Of a stretch of 64,000 bases of DNA, positions 49,807 to 57,835 are shown in pieces. Position 1 is the stretch's first letter. Each line of letters begins with the position of its first letter. The stretch comes from Tsukamurella sp040611135 (GTDB lineage Bacteria > Actinomycetota > Actinomycetes > Mycobacteriales > Mycobacteriaceae): assembly GCF_040611135.1 (NCBI RefSeq), contig NZ_JBEXNL010000003.1:1-64000 (forward strand), given 5' to 3'. The notes under the pieces were generated by a model. It saw only the letters and a program-made list of their open reading frames with translations, searched no databases and was not told where the DNA came from. A program made the translations under genes and the position numbers.

Positions 49807-50669
49807 TGCGCGCCGCCGAGGAAGGTGGCCGCGAGGTCGTTGAACAGGTCCGCGCGCTCCCACTGCACCCAGTGGCCGGTGCGCGCCGCGACGTAGAGGT
49901 CGCAGTTCGGCATCGTCTTGGCGAGCATCGGCCCGCCGGCCGGACGGTTGACCTTGTCGTCGGCGCCCCAGATCACCAGGGTCGGGGCCTGCACGTCCGC
50001 CAGGCGGCGATCGCGAGTGAAGTCCATTCTCACGGCGGTCCGCAGCGCGGTCCGGCCGGAGGGCCGGCGGAGCGGCGGGTTCGCGACGACATCGGGCTGG
50101 ATGCTGGCCTGGTACCGCAGCTCGATGAGGTCCTCCGGCACCGCCGAGGCGTCGTAGACGAGGTACTCGCGGATGAACTCGCTGAGCTTCTCCCTGCTGG
50201 GCCCGTCGCCGCCGTAGTAGCCGAGCAGCGCGTTCAGACCCTTGGTCGGGAGCGCGCGCGTGGTCCCGATGCCGCCGGGGCCCATCAGGATCAGCTTGTC
50301 GACCTTGTCGGGCCGGTCCATCGCCAGGCGCAGCGCCGCGGCGCCGCCGTACGAGTTGCCGACGAGGTGCGCCTTGTCGATGCCGAGCTCGTCGAGCAGG
50401 CAACGCACGGCCAGGGCGAGATCCCCGAACGGGTCGCTCTGGTCGATGTCCTTGCTGGACCGCCCGTACCCCGGCATGTCCGGCACGATCACGCGGAACT
50501 TCGTTGCGAGGGCGTCGATGTTGCGCGAGTAGTTGGACGCGCCTGTCGCCCCGGCGCCGCCGCCGTGGAGCAGGACCACGGGGGCGCCCTCGCCGGCCTC
50601 GGTGACGAAGATCCGACGCCGCCCGACCTCGACGGTGCGCTCGGTGCGGGTGGGGGTGGTGGCGGTCAT
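49803..50669 (-). CDS. Meta-cleavage product C-C hydrolase (alpha/beta hydrolase)
   Basis: This 288-residue protein of the MhpC/HsaD/BphD type has the oxyanion segment LLHGGGAGATGASNYSRN, nucleophile S106 (GNSYGG), the acid Asp in WGADDKVN and the His in TGHWVQWE. It cleaves the ring-opened product to a 2-hydroxypentadienoate and a carboxylic acid. It is the first gene of the leftward operon and faces the TetR gene across 112 bp holding matched operators. Confidence 0.92.
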   Translation of the reverse strand: MTATTPTRTERTVEVGRRRIFVTEAGEGAPVVLLHGGGAGATGASNYSRNIDALATKFRVIVPDMPGYGRSSKDIDQSDPFGDLALAVRCLLDELGIDKAHLVGNSYGGAAALRLAMDRPDKVDKLILMGPGGIGTTRALPTKGLNALLGYYGGDGPSREKLSEFIREYLVYDASAVPEDLIELRYQASIQPDVVANPPLRRPSGRTALRTAVRMDFTRDRRLADVQAPTLVIWGADDKVNRPAGGPMLAKTMPNCDLYVAARTGHWVQWERADLFNDLAATFLGGAQ

Positions 50670-50691
50670 CGGTGGCCCTCTCGGTCGGAAC

Positions 50692-50715
50692 GTTTCTGAT
50701 CACATCATCAGAAAC
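50692..50715. promoter_or_regulatory. TetR operator upstream of the meta-cleavage operon
   Basis: GTTTCTGAT (50692-50700), a six-base spacer, and ATCAGAAAC (50707-50715) form a perfect 9-bp inverted repeat. A third copy of the half-site, GTTTCTGAT, lies at 50736-50744, 38 bp before the regulator start. The position between the divergent TetR gene and the hydrolase operon suggests joint repression of both. Confidence 0.8.
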
Positions 50716-50781
50716 TCGCCCACCGATGTCAAGAGGTTTCTGATAGATTTATTCAAGAACTTCGTCGAACGGAGACCGCGA

Positions 50782-51429
50782 ATGACCACCGAGACGGCCG
50801 ACGCGCCCGCACGCCGACCGGATCCCCGCCGGGCCCGCACCCGCAACGCCCTGATCGGCGCGGCGCGGCGCCTACTCGCCGACGGGCGGACCGCGGCGAG
50901 CGTGCAGGAGATCACCGACGAGGCCGGGGTGGGTTTCGGCAGCTTCTACAACCACTTCGAGACCAAGGAGGAGCTGTTCACCGAGGCGGTGGCCAGCGTC
51001 CTCGACGAATGGGGCGAGCTCCGCGACGCGGTCGTCGACGGCATCGAGGACCCGGCCGAGGTGTTCGCGGCGACCTTCCGCATGCTCGGCAGGATGCAGC
51101 GCCACCTGCCCGAACTGGTGCGCGTGACACTGCACCAGGGCATGTCCGTACTGATCACCGACCGCGGCCTGCGTCCCCGCGCGCTCGCCGACCTCCGACG
51201 CGGAATCGAGACGGGTCGGTTCACCGTGCCCGACGCCGAGATGGCGCTGATGATGTCCGGCGGCGCGCTACTCGGGCTGGTCCAGCTGCTCGACGCCTAC
51301 CCCGATCTCGACGATGCCCGCACCTCCGACGACTACGCGCGGCACGTCCTGGTGATGCTGGGGATCGAGAAGGACGATGCCGACCGCATCGTCGCCCTCC
51401 CCCTCCCGGTGATCTCGGTCCCCGTCTGA
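50782..51429 (+). CDS. TetR-family regulator of the meta-cleavage operon
   Basis: This 215-residue protein has a basic N-terminus (ARRPDPRRARTRNALI) and a classical TetR HTH (ASVQEITDEAGVGFGSFYNHF) with the FYNHF recognition-helix end. The ligand domain follows with no recognised subfamily signature. ATG 50782 follows GGAGA. It probably represses the divergent operon through the GTTTCTGAT sites, with an aromatic substrate or CoA derivative as inducer; this is inference from position. Confidence 0.9.
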   Translation: MTTETADAPARRPDPRRARTRNALIGAARRLLADGRTAASVQEITDEAGVGFGSFYNHFETKEELFTEAVASVLDEWGELRDAVVDGIEDPAEVFAATFRMLGRMQRHLPELVRVTLHQGMSVLITDRGLRPRALADLRRGIETGRFTVPDAEMALMMSGGALLGLVQLLDAYPDLDDARTSDDYARHVLVMLGIEKDDADRIVALPLPVISVPV

Positions 51430-51510
51430 CCAGTCGCGCGACGGCCGGGCCCGCCCGTCCTCGCCGGCCGGTAGTCACCACCGTGCGGGAACGTCGCCGG
51501 AGAGCAGGCC

Positions 51511-51539
51511 GCCGCGTGTGCACACTGTGCACACGCGGC
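51511..51539. terminator. Perfect 14-bp-arm palindrome, probable bidirectional terminator
   Basis: GCCGCGTGTGCACA and its exact reverse complement flank a single C. It lies 81 bp after the TetR stop and 20 bp before the aldolase stop, between convergent genes. The one-base loop means the RNA hairpin must open a few pairs; as DNA it is also a good dimer-binding site. Terminator is the simpler reading. Confidence 0.6.
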
Positions 51540-51559
51540 GGTGACAAGCCGGACACGGA

Positions 51560-52606
51560 TCAGGCCGGGGTGCCCTCCTGGCGGGCCAGGATGTCGAGCG
51601 CGATGTCGACGATCATGTCCTCCTGACCGCCCACGAGGCCCCGTCGGCCGACCTCCAGCAGGATGGTGCGCGCATCGATCCCGTACCGCTCCGAGGCGGC
51701 CTCGGCATGCCGCAGGAACGACGAGTACACGCCGCCGTAGCCGAGGGTCAGGGTCTCCCGGTCCACCCGCACGGGGCGGTCCTGCAGGGGCCGGACGATG
51801 TCGTCGGCGGCGTCCTGCAGCTGGAAGAGGTCGGCGTTGTGCTTCCACCCGTACAGGTCGGCGACGGCGACGAAGGGCTCGATGGGGCAGTTGCCCGCGC
51901 CCGCACCGTGTCCCGCGAGTGAGGCGTCCACCCGGGTCACGCCCTCCTCCACAGCCACCACCGAGTTCGCGACCGACAGCGAGAGGTTCTCGTGCGCGTG
52001 GATGCCGATCTCGGTACCGGGATCGAGGACGTCCCGGTAGGCCCGGACCCGGCTGCGGACGTCGTCCATGGTCAGCCGGCCGCCCGAGTCCGTGACGTAC
52101 ACGCAGTGCGCACCGTAGGACTCCATGAGCTTGGCCTGCTGCGCGAGCGCGGCGGGCTCGTTCATGTGCGACATCATGAGGAAGCCGGAGACGTCCATGC
52201 CGAGCTCGCGCGCCTTCGCGATGTGCTGGGCCGAGACATCGGCCTCCGTGCAGTGGGTGGCCACCCGAACGGACCGCACCCCGAGCTCGTAGGCACGCTC
52301 CAGCTCGGTGATGGTGCCGATGCCGGGGAGCAGCAGCGTGGTGAGGCGGGCGTGCTTGATGTTGGCCGCCGCCGCTTCGATCCACTCCCAGTCGGAGTTG
52401 CTGCCGGGCCCGTAGTTGAGGCTGCCGCCGGCCAGTCCGTCGCCGTGCGCGACCTCGATCGCGTCGACTCCCGCCGCGTCCAGGGCCGCGACGATCCGGC
52501 CGACGTCCTCGGGCGTGATGCGGTGCCGGACCGCGTGCATGCCGTCGCGCAGCGTGACGTCCTGCAGGAACAGGCGACGGGTCTCGGATGTCAGATCTGT
52601 GGTCAT
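51560..52606 (-). CDS. 4-hydroxy-2-oxovalerate aldolase
   Basis: This 348-residue DmpG/MhpE/HsaF-type aldolase has the metal-binding start LQDVTLRDGMHAVRHR, the HAHENLSLS metal motif, GHGAGAGNCPIE and the C-terminal VGGQEDMIVD communication region. It splits 4-hydroxy-2-oxovalerate to pyruvate and acetaldehyde, which is channelled to its partner dehydrogenase encoded immediately upstream. It is the last gene of the second leftward catabolic operon. Confidence 0.93.
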   Translation of the reverse strand: MTTDLTSETRRLFLQDVTLRDGMHAVRHRITPEDVGRIVAALDAAGVDAIEVAHGDGLAGGSLNYGPGSNSDWEWIEAAAANIKHARLTTLLLPGIGTITELERAYELGVRSVRVATHCTEADVSAQHIAKARELGMDVSGFLMMSHMNEPAALAQQAKLMESYGAHCVYVTDSGGRLTMDDVRSRVRAYRDVLDPGTEIGIHAHENLSLSVANSVVAVEEGVTRVDASLAGHGAGAGNCPIEPFVAVADLYGWKHNADLFQLQDAADDIVRPLQDRPVRVDRETLTLGYGGVYSSFLRHAEAASERYGIDARTILLEVGRRGLVGGQEDMIVDIALDILARQEGTPA

Positions 52607-52616
52607 GGTTCGTCCC

Positions 52617-53588
52617 TTACTGTGCCGGTGCGCCGGCGACGATGTTCTCAGCGATGCTCTCGGCGTAGCGCAGCGCGGCGGAGGTCATGATGTCGAGGTT
52701 GCCCGCGTAGGCGGGGAGGTAGTGCGCGGCGCCCTCGACCTCGAGGAACACCGTCACCTGATGAGTGGGCTTCTCGGCGCCCTCCGGCAGGAGGGTGTGC
52801 ACCGGCTGGTCCGCGGGGATCTCGACGATCTGCACCTCCTGCTTGAGGCGGTACCCCGGGACGTACTGCGACACCGAGTCGACCATGGTGTGCACGGATT
52901 CCTTGATCGCGTCCCGGGTCGCGGCATCCGGTGCCGTGGCCAGGCAGAGGACGGTGTCGCGCATGATCATCGGCGGCTCGGCGGGATTCATGATGATGAT
53001 CGCCTTGCCGCGCTTCGCGCCGCCCACCGTCTCGATCGCGTGCGAGGTGGTCTCGGTGAACTCGTCGATGTTGGCGCGGGTACCGGGACCCGCGGACTTC
53101 GACGCGATCGAGGCCACGATCTCCGCGTAGGGCACGGGCGCGACCCGGGAGACCGCGGCCACGATCGGAATGGTCGCCTGTCCGCCGCAGGTCACCATGT
53201 TCGCGTTCGGGGCGTCGCCGTGCTCGCCGAGGTTCACCGCCGGCACCACGAACGGGCCGATCGCGGCGGGAGTCAGGTCGACCATCCGCTTGCCGAGCGG
53301 TTGCAGCAGTTCGGCGTTCGCGACATGGGCCTTCGCCGAGGTCGCGTCGAAGACGATGCCGATCTCGTCGAAGCCGTCCAGATCGATCAGGCCCTGCACG
53401 CCGTCGGCCGTCGTCGGCACGCCGAGCCGGGCGGCGCGCGCGAGGCCGTCGGACGCGGGATCGATGCCCACCATGGCGCCCATCTCGAGGACCTCGGAGT
53501 TGCGGATGACCTTGATCATCAGGTCGGTACCGATGTTGCCCGATCCGATGATGGCGACCTTCACGGTCGGCCGGGACGGAGAGTTCAC
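52617..53588 (-). CDS. Acetaldehyde dehydrogenase (acylating)
   Basis: This 323-residue enzyme of the DmpF/MhpF/HsaG type has the NAD loop IIGSGNIGTDLM, the nucleophile C134 in MVTCGGQATIP and the substrate-domain SKSAGPGTRANIDEFTETT, shown here in two overlapping parts of the family pattern. It converts acetaldehyde to acetyl-CoA in a complex with the aldolase whose gene starts 10 bp downstream. The GTG at 53586-53588 gives the normal N-terminus. Confidence 0.93.
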   Translation of the reverse strand: MNSPSRPTVKVAIIGSGNIGTDLMIKVIRNSEVLEMGAMVGIDPASDGLARAARLGVPTTADGVQGLIDLDGFDEIGIVFDATSAKAHVANAELLQPLGKRMVDLTPAAIGPFVVPAVNLGEHGDAPNANMVTCGGQATIPIVAAVSRVAPVPYAEIVASIASKSAGPGTRANIDEFTETTSHAIETVGGAKRGKAIIIMNPAEPPMIMRDTVLCLATAPDAATRDAIKESVHTMVDSVSQYVPGYRLKQEVQIVEIPADQPVHTLLPEGAEKPTHQVTVFLEVEGAAHYLPAYAGNLDIMTSAALRYAESIAENIVAGAPAQ

Positions 53589-53620
53589 GTGTGCTCCTTG
53601 TGTTGTGCGTGACTGGGTGT

Positions 53621-54424
53621 TCAAGCGAAGACCGCGGTGACGGATCCGAGCCCGGAGACCTCGGTGGTCACGGTGCACGGGCCGGTCACGGAGACCATGG
53701 GGCCGAGCGCGCCGGACAGGATGATCTGGCCCGCGAGCAGGGGGCGGCCGTGCTCCCGTGCGGTGCGCGCGAGCCAGGCCAGCGCGGCGAGCGGATCGCC
53801 CAGGCATGCGGCGCCGGTACCCGACGATGCCTCGGCGCCGTCGACGGCCATGGTCATCGTGGCGTCGACGGGGGCGTAGTCGTCGAGTGTGCGGCGCTCC
53901 GCGCCGAGGACGAACAGCCCGCTCGATCCGTTGTCGGCCACGGTGTCGCCGAAGGTGATGTCCCACTGGGCGATCCGGCTGTCCACGATCTCGATCGCCG
54001 CGCACGCGTAGTCGACGGCGGCGCGCACCTGCGCGTCGTCCAGCGGACCGTCGACCAGGTCCGCACCGAGGACGAAGGCGATCTCCGCCTCCGCCTTCGG
54101 CTGCAGGAGACGACCCAGCGGAACCGTCTCCGCCGCCGTGAGGTCCATGTCGTGGAAGAGGACGCCGAAGTCGGGGCGGTCGACGCCGAGCTGGCGTTGG
54201 ACCGCCGGGGAGGTGAGCCCGATCTTGCGGCCGACGATCGTCGCGCCGGAGGCCAAGCGGTCGTCGGTCAGACGGTCCTGCACGGCGTAGGCGAGGGCGA
54301 TGTCGTCCGCACCGATGAGGTCGCGGACCGGCGCGCACGGTGCGTGATCGGACGCTGCGGCCCGCAGGCGGTCGGCCGCGGCTCGGACGGCGTCGGTGTC
54401 GTGGGTGGGCGAGGAACTCGGCAT
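53621..54424 (-). CDS. 2-keto-4-pentenoate hydratase (copy 2)
   Basis: This 267-residue MhpD-family protein is clearly paralogous to the copy at 46254-47045 (shared GRKIGLTSPAVQRQLGVDRP-type block, KAEAEIAFVLG, SGALGPMVSV). It is followed after 32 bp by acetaldehyde dehydrogenase and aldolase, so this operon is the standard lower meta pathway. ATG 54422-54424 has palindromic sites 44 bp upstream. Why two hydratases are kept is not evident. Confidence 0.92.
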   Translation of the reverse strand: MPSSSPTHDTDAVRAAADRLRAAASDHAPCAPVRDLIGADDIALAYAVQDRLTDDRLASGATIVGRKIGLTSPAVQRQLGVDRPDFGVLFHDMDLTAAETVPLGRLLQPKAEAEIAFVLGADLVDGPLDDAQVRAAVDYACAAIEIVDSRIAQWDITFGDTVADNGSSGLFVLGAERRTLDDYAPVDATMTMAVDGAEASSGTGAACLGDPLAALAWLARTAREHGRPLLAGQIILSGALGPMVSVTGPCTVTTEVSGLGSVTAVFA

Positions 54425-54467
54425 GTTCCCAGTGTCCGGGCCCGGTGCTGTGTCGATCCAGCGCAGT

Positions 54468-54484
54468 GTTCCGCTGAGCGGAAC
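54468..54484. promoter_or_regulatory. Perfect 17-bp palindrome, putative operator
   Basis: GTTCCGCTGAGCGGAAC is fully symmetric around its central G and lies 44 bp upstream of the hydratase-aldolase operon. Sites of this kind are typical of IclR- or TetR-type regulators of aromatic catabolism. No matching regulator gene lies in the window next to it. Confidence 0.65.
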
Positions 54485-54530
54485 GGTCGTCACGCTACGC
54501 CCGGAAGCCTCGTCCAGCTGCATCGATGGC

Positions 54531-54558
54531 GTGCATACCCGGGATTCCGTGTATGCAC
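54531..54558. promoter_or_regulatory. Inverted repeat, putative second operator
   Basis: GTGCATAC (54531-54538) and GTATGCAC (54551-54558) are perfect inverted repeats separated by 12 bp in the gap between the divergent hydratase and sulfatase genes. The sequence differs from the 17-bp palindrome nearby, so two regulators may act here. Confidence 0.6.
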
Positions 54559-54714
54559 TTCCGGGTCGCCGCGCACCGGCGCTACTGTCAGACCCGGTGA
54601 CAGCTGCCCGCCGCGATCCGAGATTCGCAGCGGGCCAACCGCATCCACCGCCAACCTGATCGGATGCAGGCCCGGCCGGCGGGCCGCAGAACCGAAGACG
54701 CCGAAAGGTTTCCC

Positions 54715-57043
54715 ATGATTGATGTCGGCCGCGAACACCTACCGATCCCGGATGTGGAACCGGTGACGAGCGACAGGCTGGACGTACGGGGAACCAGTTA
54801 CCCGCAGTTGCGGCCGCTGCGGCCGCCGGCCGGTGCCCCGAACGTGGTGATCGTGCTCCTCGACGACATGGGCTTCGGCACGTCGTCGGCCTACGGCGGG
54901 CCGTGCGAGATGCCGACCGCCGACCGCCTCGCGCAGACGGGCCTGAAATACAGCCGTTTCCACACCACGGCGCTGTGCTCCCCCACCCGGCAGGCGCTGC
55001 TGACAGGGCGCAATCATCACGCGGTGAACATGGGCACGATCGCGAACCTCGCCACATCGGTCCCCGGATACACCGCTGTCCGACCGAACACCGCGGCCAC
55101 GCTCGCCGAGGTATTGCGTTGCAACGGGTACAACACCGCCGCGTTCGGCAAGATGCACCAGACCCGGACTGGGAGATCAGTCCGTCGGGCCCCTTCGACC
55201 GCTGGCCCACCGGCGACGGGTTCGAGAAGTTCTACGGCCTCATGGGTGGCGGCACCGACCAGTGGGCGCCGCTGCTGCACGAGGGCACCACCCCCGTCGA
55301 CACCCCCGACGACCCGGACTACCACTTCAGCGCCGACATCACCGATAGGGCCATCGAATGGACCCGCACCCAGCGGGTCCTGACCCCCGATAAGCCCTTC
55401 TTCCTCTATCTGTCGTTCGGTGCCACTCATGCGCCACACCACGCTCCCAAGGAGTGGATCGATAAGTACCGCGGCAAGTTCGACCACGGCTGGGACGTCG
55501 AGCGCGAGCGCATGCTCACCCGGCAGAAGGTGCTCGGCGTCGTCCCGCCGGACTGCGAGCTGACTCGCAGGCACGACGAGTTCCCGCCTGGGCCGACCTG
55601 TCGGACGACGAGCGGACCGTTGCCGCCCGCCTGATGGAGGCGTTCGCCGGGTTCGCCGAGCACACCGACCACGAGGTCGGCCGCTACGTGCACGCCCTCG
55701 AGGAACTCGACGCGCTCGACGACACGGTCTTCCTGTACATCCTCGGGGACAACGGAGCCTCTGGCGAGGGCGGCGTCCACGGTTGTTTCAACGAGATCGC
55801 CGGGCTCAACGGCGTCCACGACAGTACCGAGCACATCCTGTCCAAGCTGGACGAGATCGGCGGGCCCACCGCCTACAACCACTACCCCGCCGCCTGGGCG
55901 CATGCGATGGACGCGCCGTACCAGTGGACCAAGCAGGTCGCATCGCATTGGGGCGGTACCCGCGTCGGCATGGTGGCCCACTGGCCCAACGGAATCGGCG
56001 ACGCGGGGCAGGTGCGGGATCAGTGGCAGCACGTGATCGACGTCTTCCCCACGATTCTCGAACTCGCCGGTCTTCCCAACCCGCGGACCGTCAACGGCGT
56101 CACCCAGCAGCGCGTCGACGGCACCAGCTTCGCCGACAACCTCCGCGGGGCGGACGCCCCGGAACGTGTGGTCACGCAGTACTTCGAGATGTTCGGTAAC
56201 CGCGGCATCTACCACGACGGCTGGTCGGCCTGCACCAAGCACGTGACGCCGTGGGACCTGACCTACATCCCCCCGCTGACGGACGACACGTGGGAACTCT
56301 ACGCCCCCGATGATTGGAGCCAGGCACACGATCTCGCGGCCGAGATGCCCGAGAAGCTCGCCGAGCTGCAGCAGTTGTTCCTGGTCGAGGCCGAACGAAA
56401 CCACGTCCTCCCGCTCGACGATCGGCGCTCGGAGCGGTTCAACCCCGCCGTCGCAGGCCGACCCGACCTACTGGGCGGGCGAACCAGCGTGCGGCTCTTC
56501 CCTGGCATGACCCGGCTCGCCACCAGCGCCGTGCCCAACATCAAGAACAAGTCGCATCAGATAACCGCGTCGATCACGGTGCCCGACACCGCCACCGGGG
56601 TCATCCTCGCGCAGGGGTCGCGGTTCTCCGGTTGGTCCCTGCACGTCGTCGACGGCAGGCGCGCGTACACGTACAACTACCTGGGTGCCGAGATCTACGA
56701 CGTCGTCGCCACCACCGCACTCACGCCCGGCCAGCATGTCGTCCGATTCGATTTCGCGATCGACGACGGACCCGAGTTCGGCAAGGGTGGAACGGCCACC
56801 CTCACCGTCGACGATGCCACCGTCGGCGAGGCACGCATCGCCAAGACAGTGCCGTTCCACTACATGGGCTCGACGGATGTGGGCTGCGACATCGGAAGCG
56901 GCGTCGTCCTCTCCGGTTACGCCACCCCACGCGGCGCGTTCACCGGCGACATCGAGTGGGTCGAGATGGCGATCGACGACGGCTCGGGCTCGCACACGAC
57001 ACCGGCCAAGGTGGCGCTCGACATCGAGGTCAGCATGCAGTAG
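54715..57043 (+). pseudogene. Arylsulfatase interrupted by two one-base deletions
   Basis: Three collinear frames give one arylsulfatase of about 776 residues. The first part has the metal Asp pair (VLLDDMGFG, D50/D51) and the formylglycine motif C88-S-P-T-R. It breaks at CCC 55163-55165; adding one C restores HQTPDWEISPSGPFDRW. The second break is at CCC 55583-55585; adding one C gives FPAWADLSDDERTVAARLM. The last part from 55634 has YILGDNGASGEGG and the C-terminal beta domain. The total length is exactly two bases short of a multiple of three. Both breaks are in C runs, so sequencing error is as likely as decay. Confidence 0.88.
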
Positions 57044-57052
57044 TGCCCTCGA

Positions 57053-57082
57053 CGCGGCCGGCGGTCACTACCGCCGGCCGCG
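57053..57082 (+). terminator. Strong hairpin terminator after the sulfatase gene
   Basis: CGCGGCCGGCGGT (57053-57065), loop CACT, and ACCGCCGGCCGCG (57070-57082) form a perfect 13-bp GC stem ten bases after the sulfatase stop, followed by GGGGG rather than a U-tract. The remaining sequence up to 57472 shows no convincing gene. Confidence 0.8.
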
Positions 57083-57472
57083 GGGGTGATTCGCCGCATC
57101 GCGCTGGGCGTGTCGAAGGACGGAGCGACGATGCGCCCGACGATGGGCAGCAGGCCGAGACCCGGCCCGCAGACTACGCGGACCACACTCGCGAGCACCC
57201 GGAAGAGGGGGACTGCTGCGCGGTACCGTCCAAGACCGCAGGGGCCGACGTCGTCGCCCGGGTAGGTGCGATTGCCGCTCGAGTCCGGCCAAACGTGACC
57301 GTCGGATTCAGACTCGTGCCGCGCTCGGGTTCACCGGGGTGCTTCCGACTCCGCTCAGGGCAGGTGGGGGCGTGGCGCTCTCCGGGTTCGTACTGTTGAT
57401 CCCCGATGCTGGAGAGGTCGTTCTCGTGACCGCGATCGCAGACGCATCTAGCGCGGGGCTGCCCTATCAACG

Positions 57473-57513
57473 AAAAAGCTGGTCACAAACTCTTTCGAGT
57501 TCATGACCAGCTT
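57473..57513 (-). terminator. Rho-independent terminator of the tRNA-Leu gene
   Basis: On the minus strand AAGCTGGTCA pairs with TGACCAGCTT around an inner AACTC/GAGTT stem, and the hairpin is followed by TTTTT before CG (57477-57473). It lies 25 bp downstream of the tRNA 3' end. This is the only hairpin noted in the window with a proper U-tract. Confidence 0.85.
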
Positions 57514-57537
57514 CGTGGCAGTTCGTAGAACTGCTCG

Positions 57538-57623
57538 TGGTGGGCGAAGGGGGACTTGAACCCCCACGTCCCTAAGGACACTGGCACCTGAAGCCAGCGC
57601 GTCTGCCATTCCGCCACTCGCCC
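57538..57623 (-). tRNA. tRNA-Leu (anticodon CAG)
   Basis: The minus strand from 57623 folds as a cloverleaf. The acceptor stem is GGGCGAG/CTTCGCCC. The D arm is GGCGGAATGGCAGACGC. The anticodon stem is CTGGC/GCCAG around TTCAGGT, giving anticodon CAG. A long variable arm (TGTCCTTAGGGACG) marks the class II tRNA for leucine, and the T arm carries GGTTCAAGTCC. The discriminator A and the CCA end are both encoded (57541-57538). In M. tuberculosis leuT likewise sits beside fhaA. Confidence 0.95.
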
Positions 57624-57835
57624 GAGCGACCGGAGAAGATTAACACGATCCGCTGCGCAGGACGAAATCGGACTGCGACCTGGGGCTCGGACCTTGCCCG
57701 GGCACCGTCGTACGTGCTACCAAAGGGACAGTTGAGACGAATGGGGTTACGCTGACCTCGTCGTGCCTCGATCGCGGCTATCATCATTGGTCAGGACATG
57801 CATCTCGACACGCTGAGGAAGGGGGAAGTCGATCC

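Noticed and set aside
55150..55640. Programmed frameshifting as an explanation for the broken sulfatase
   Set aside because: Sulfatases are not known to use it, and the CCC sites lack a slippery heptamer; plain one-base deletions explain both breaks.
57624..57835. Promoter elements for fhaA in the gap to the tRNA
   Set aside because: TTGAGA near 57731 and TATCAT near 57779 do not have acceptable spacing to partners, so no promoter is claimed.
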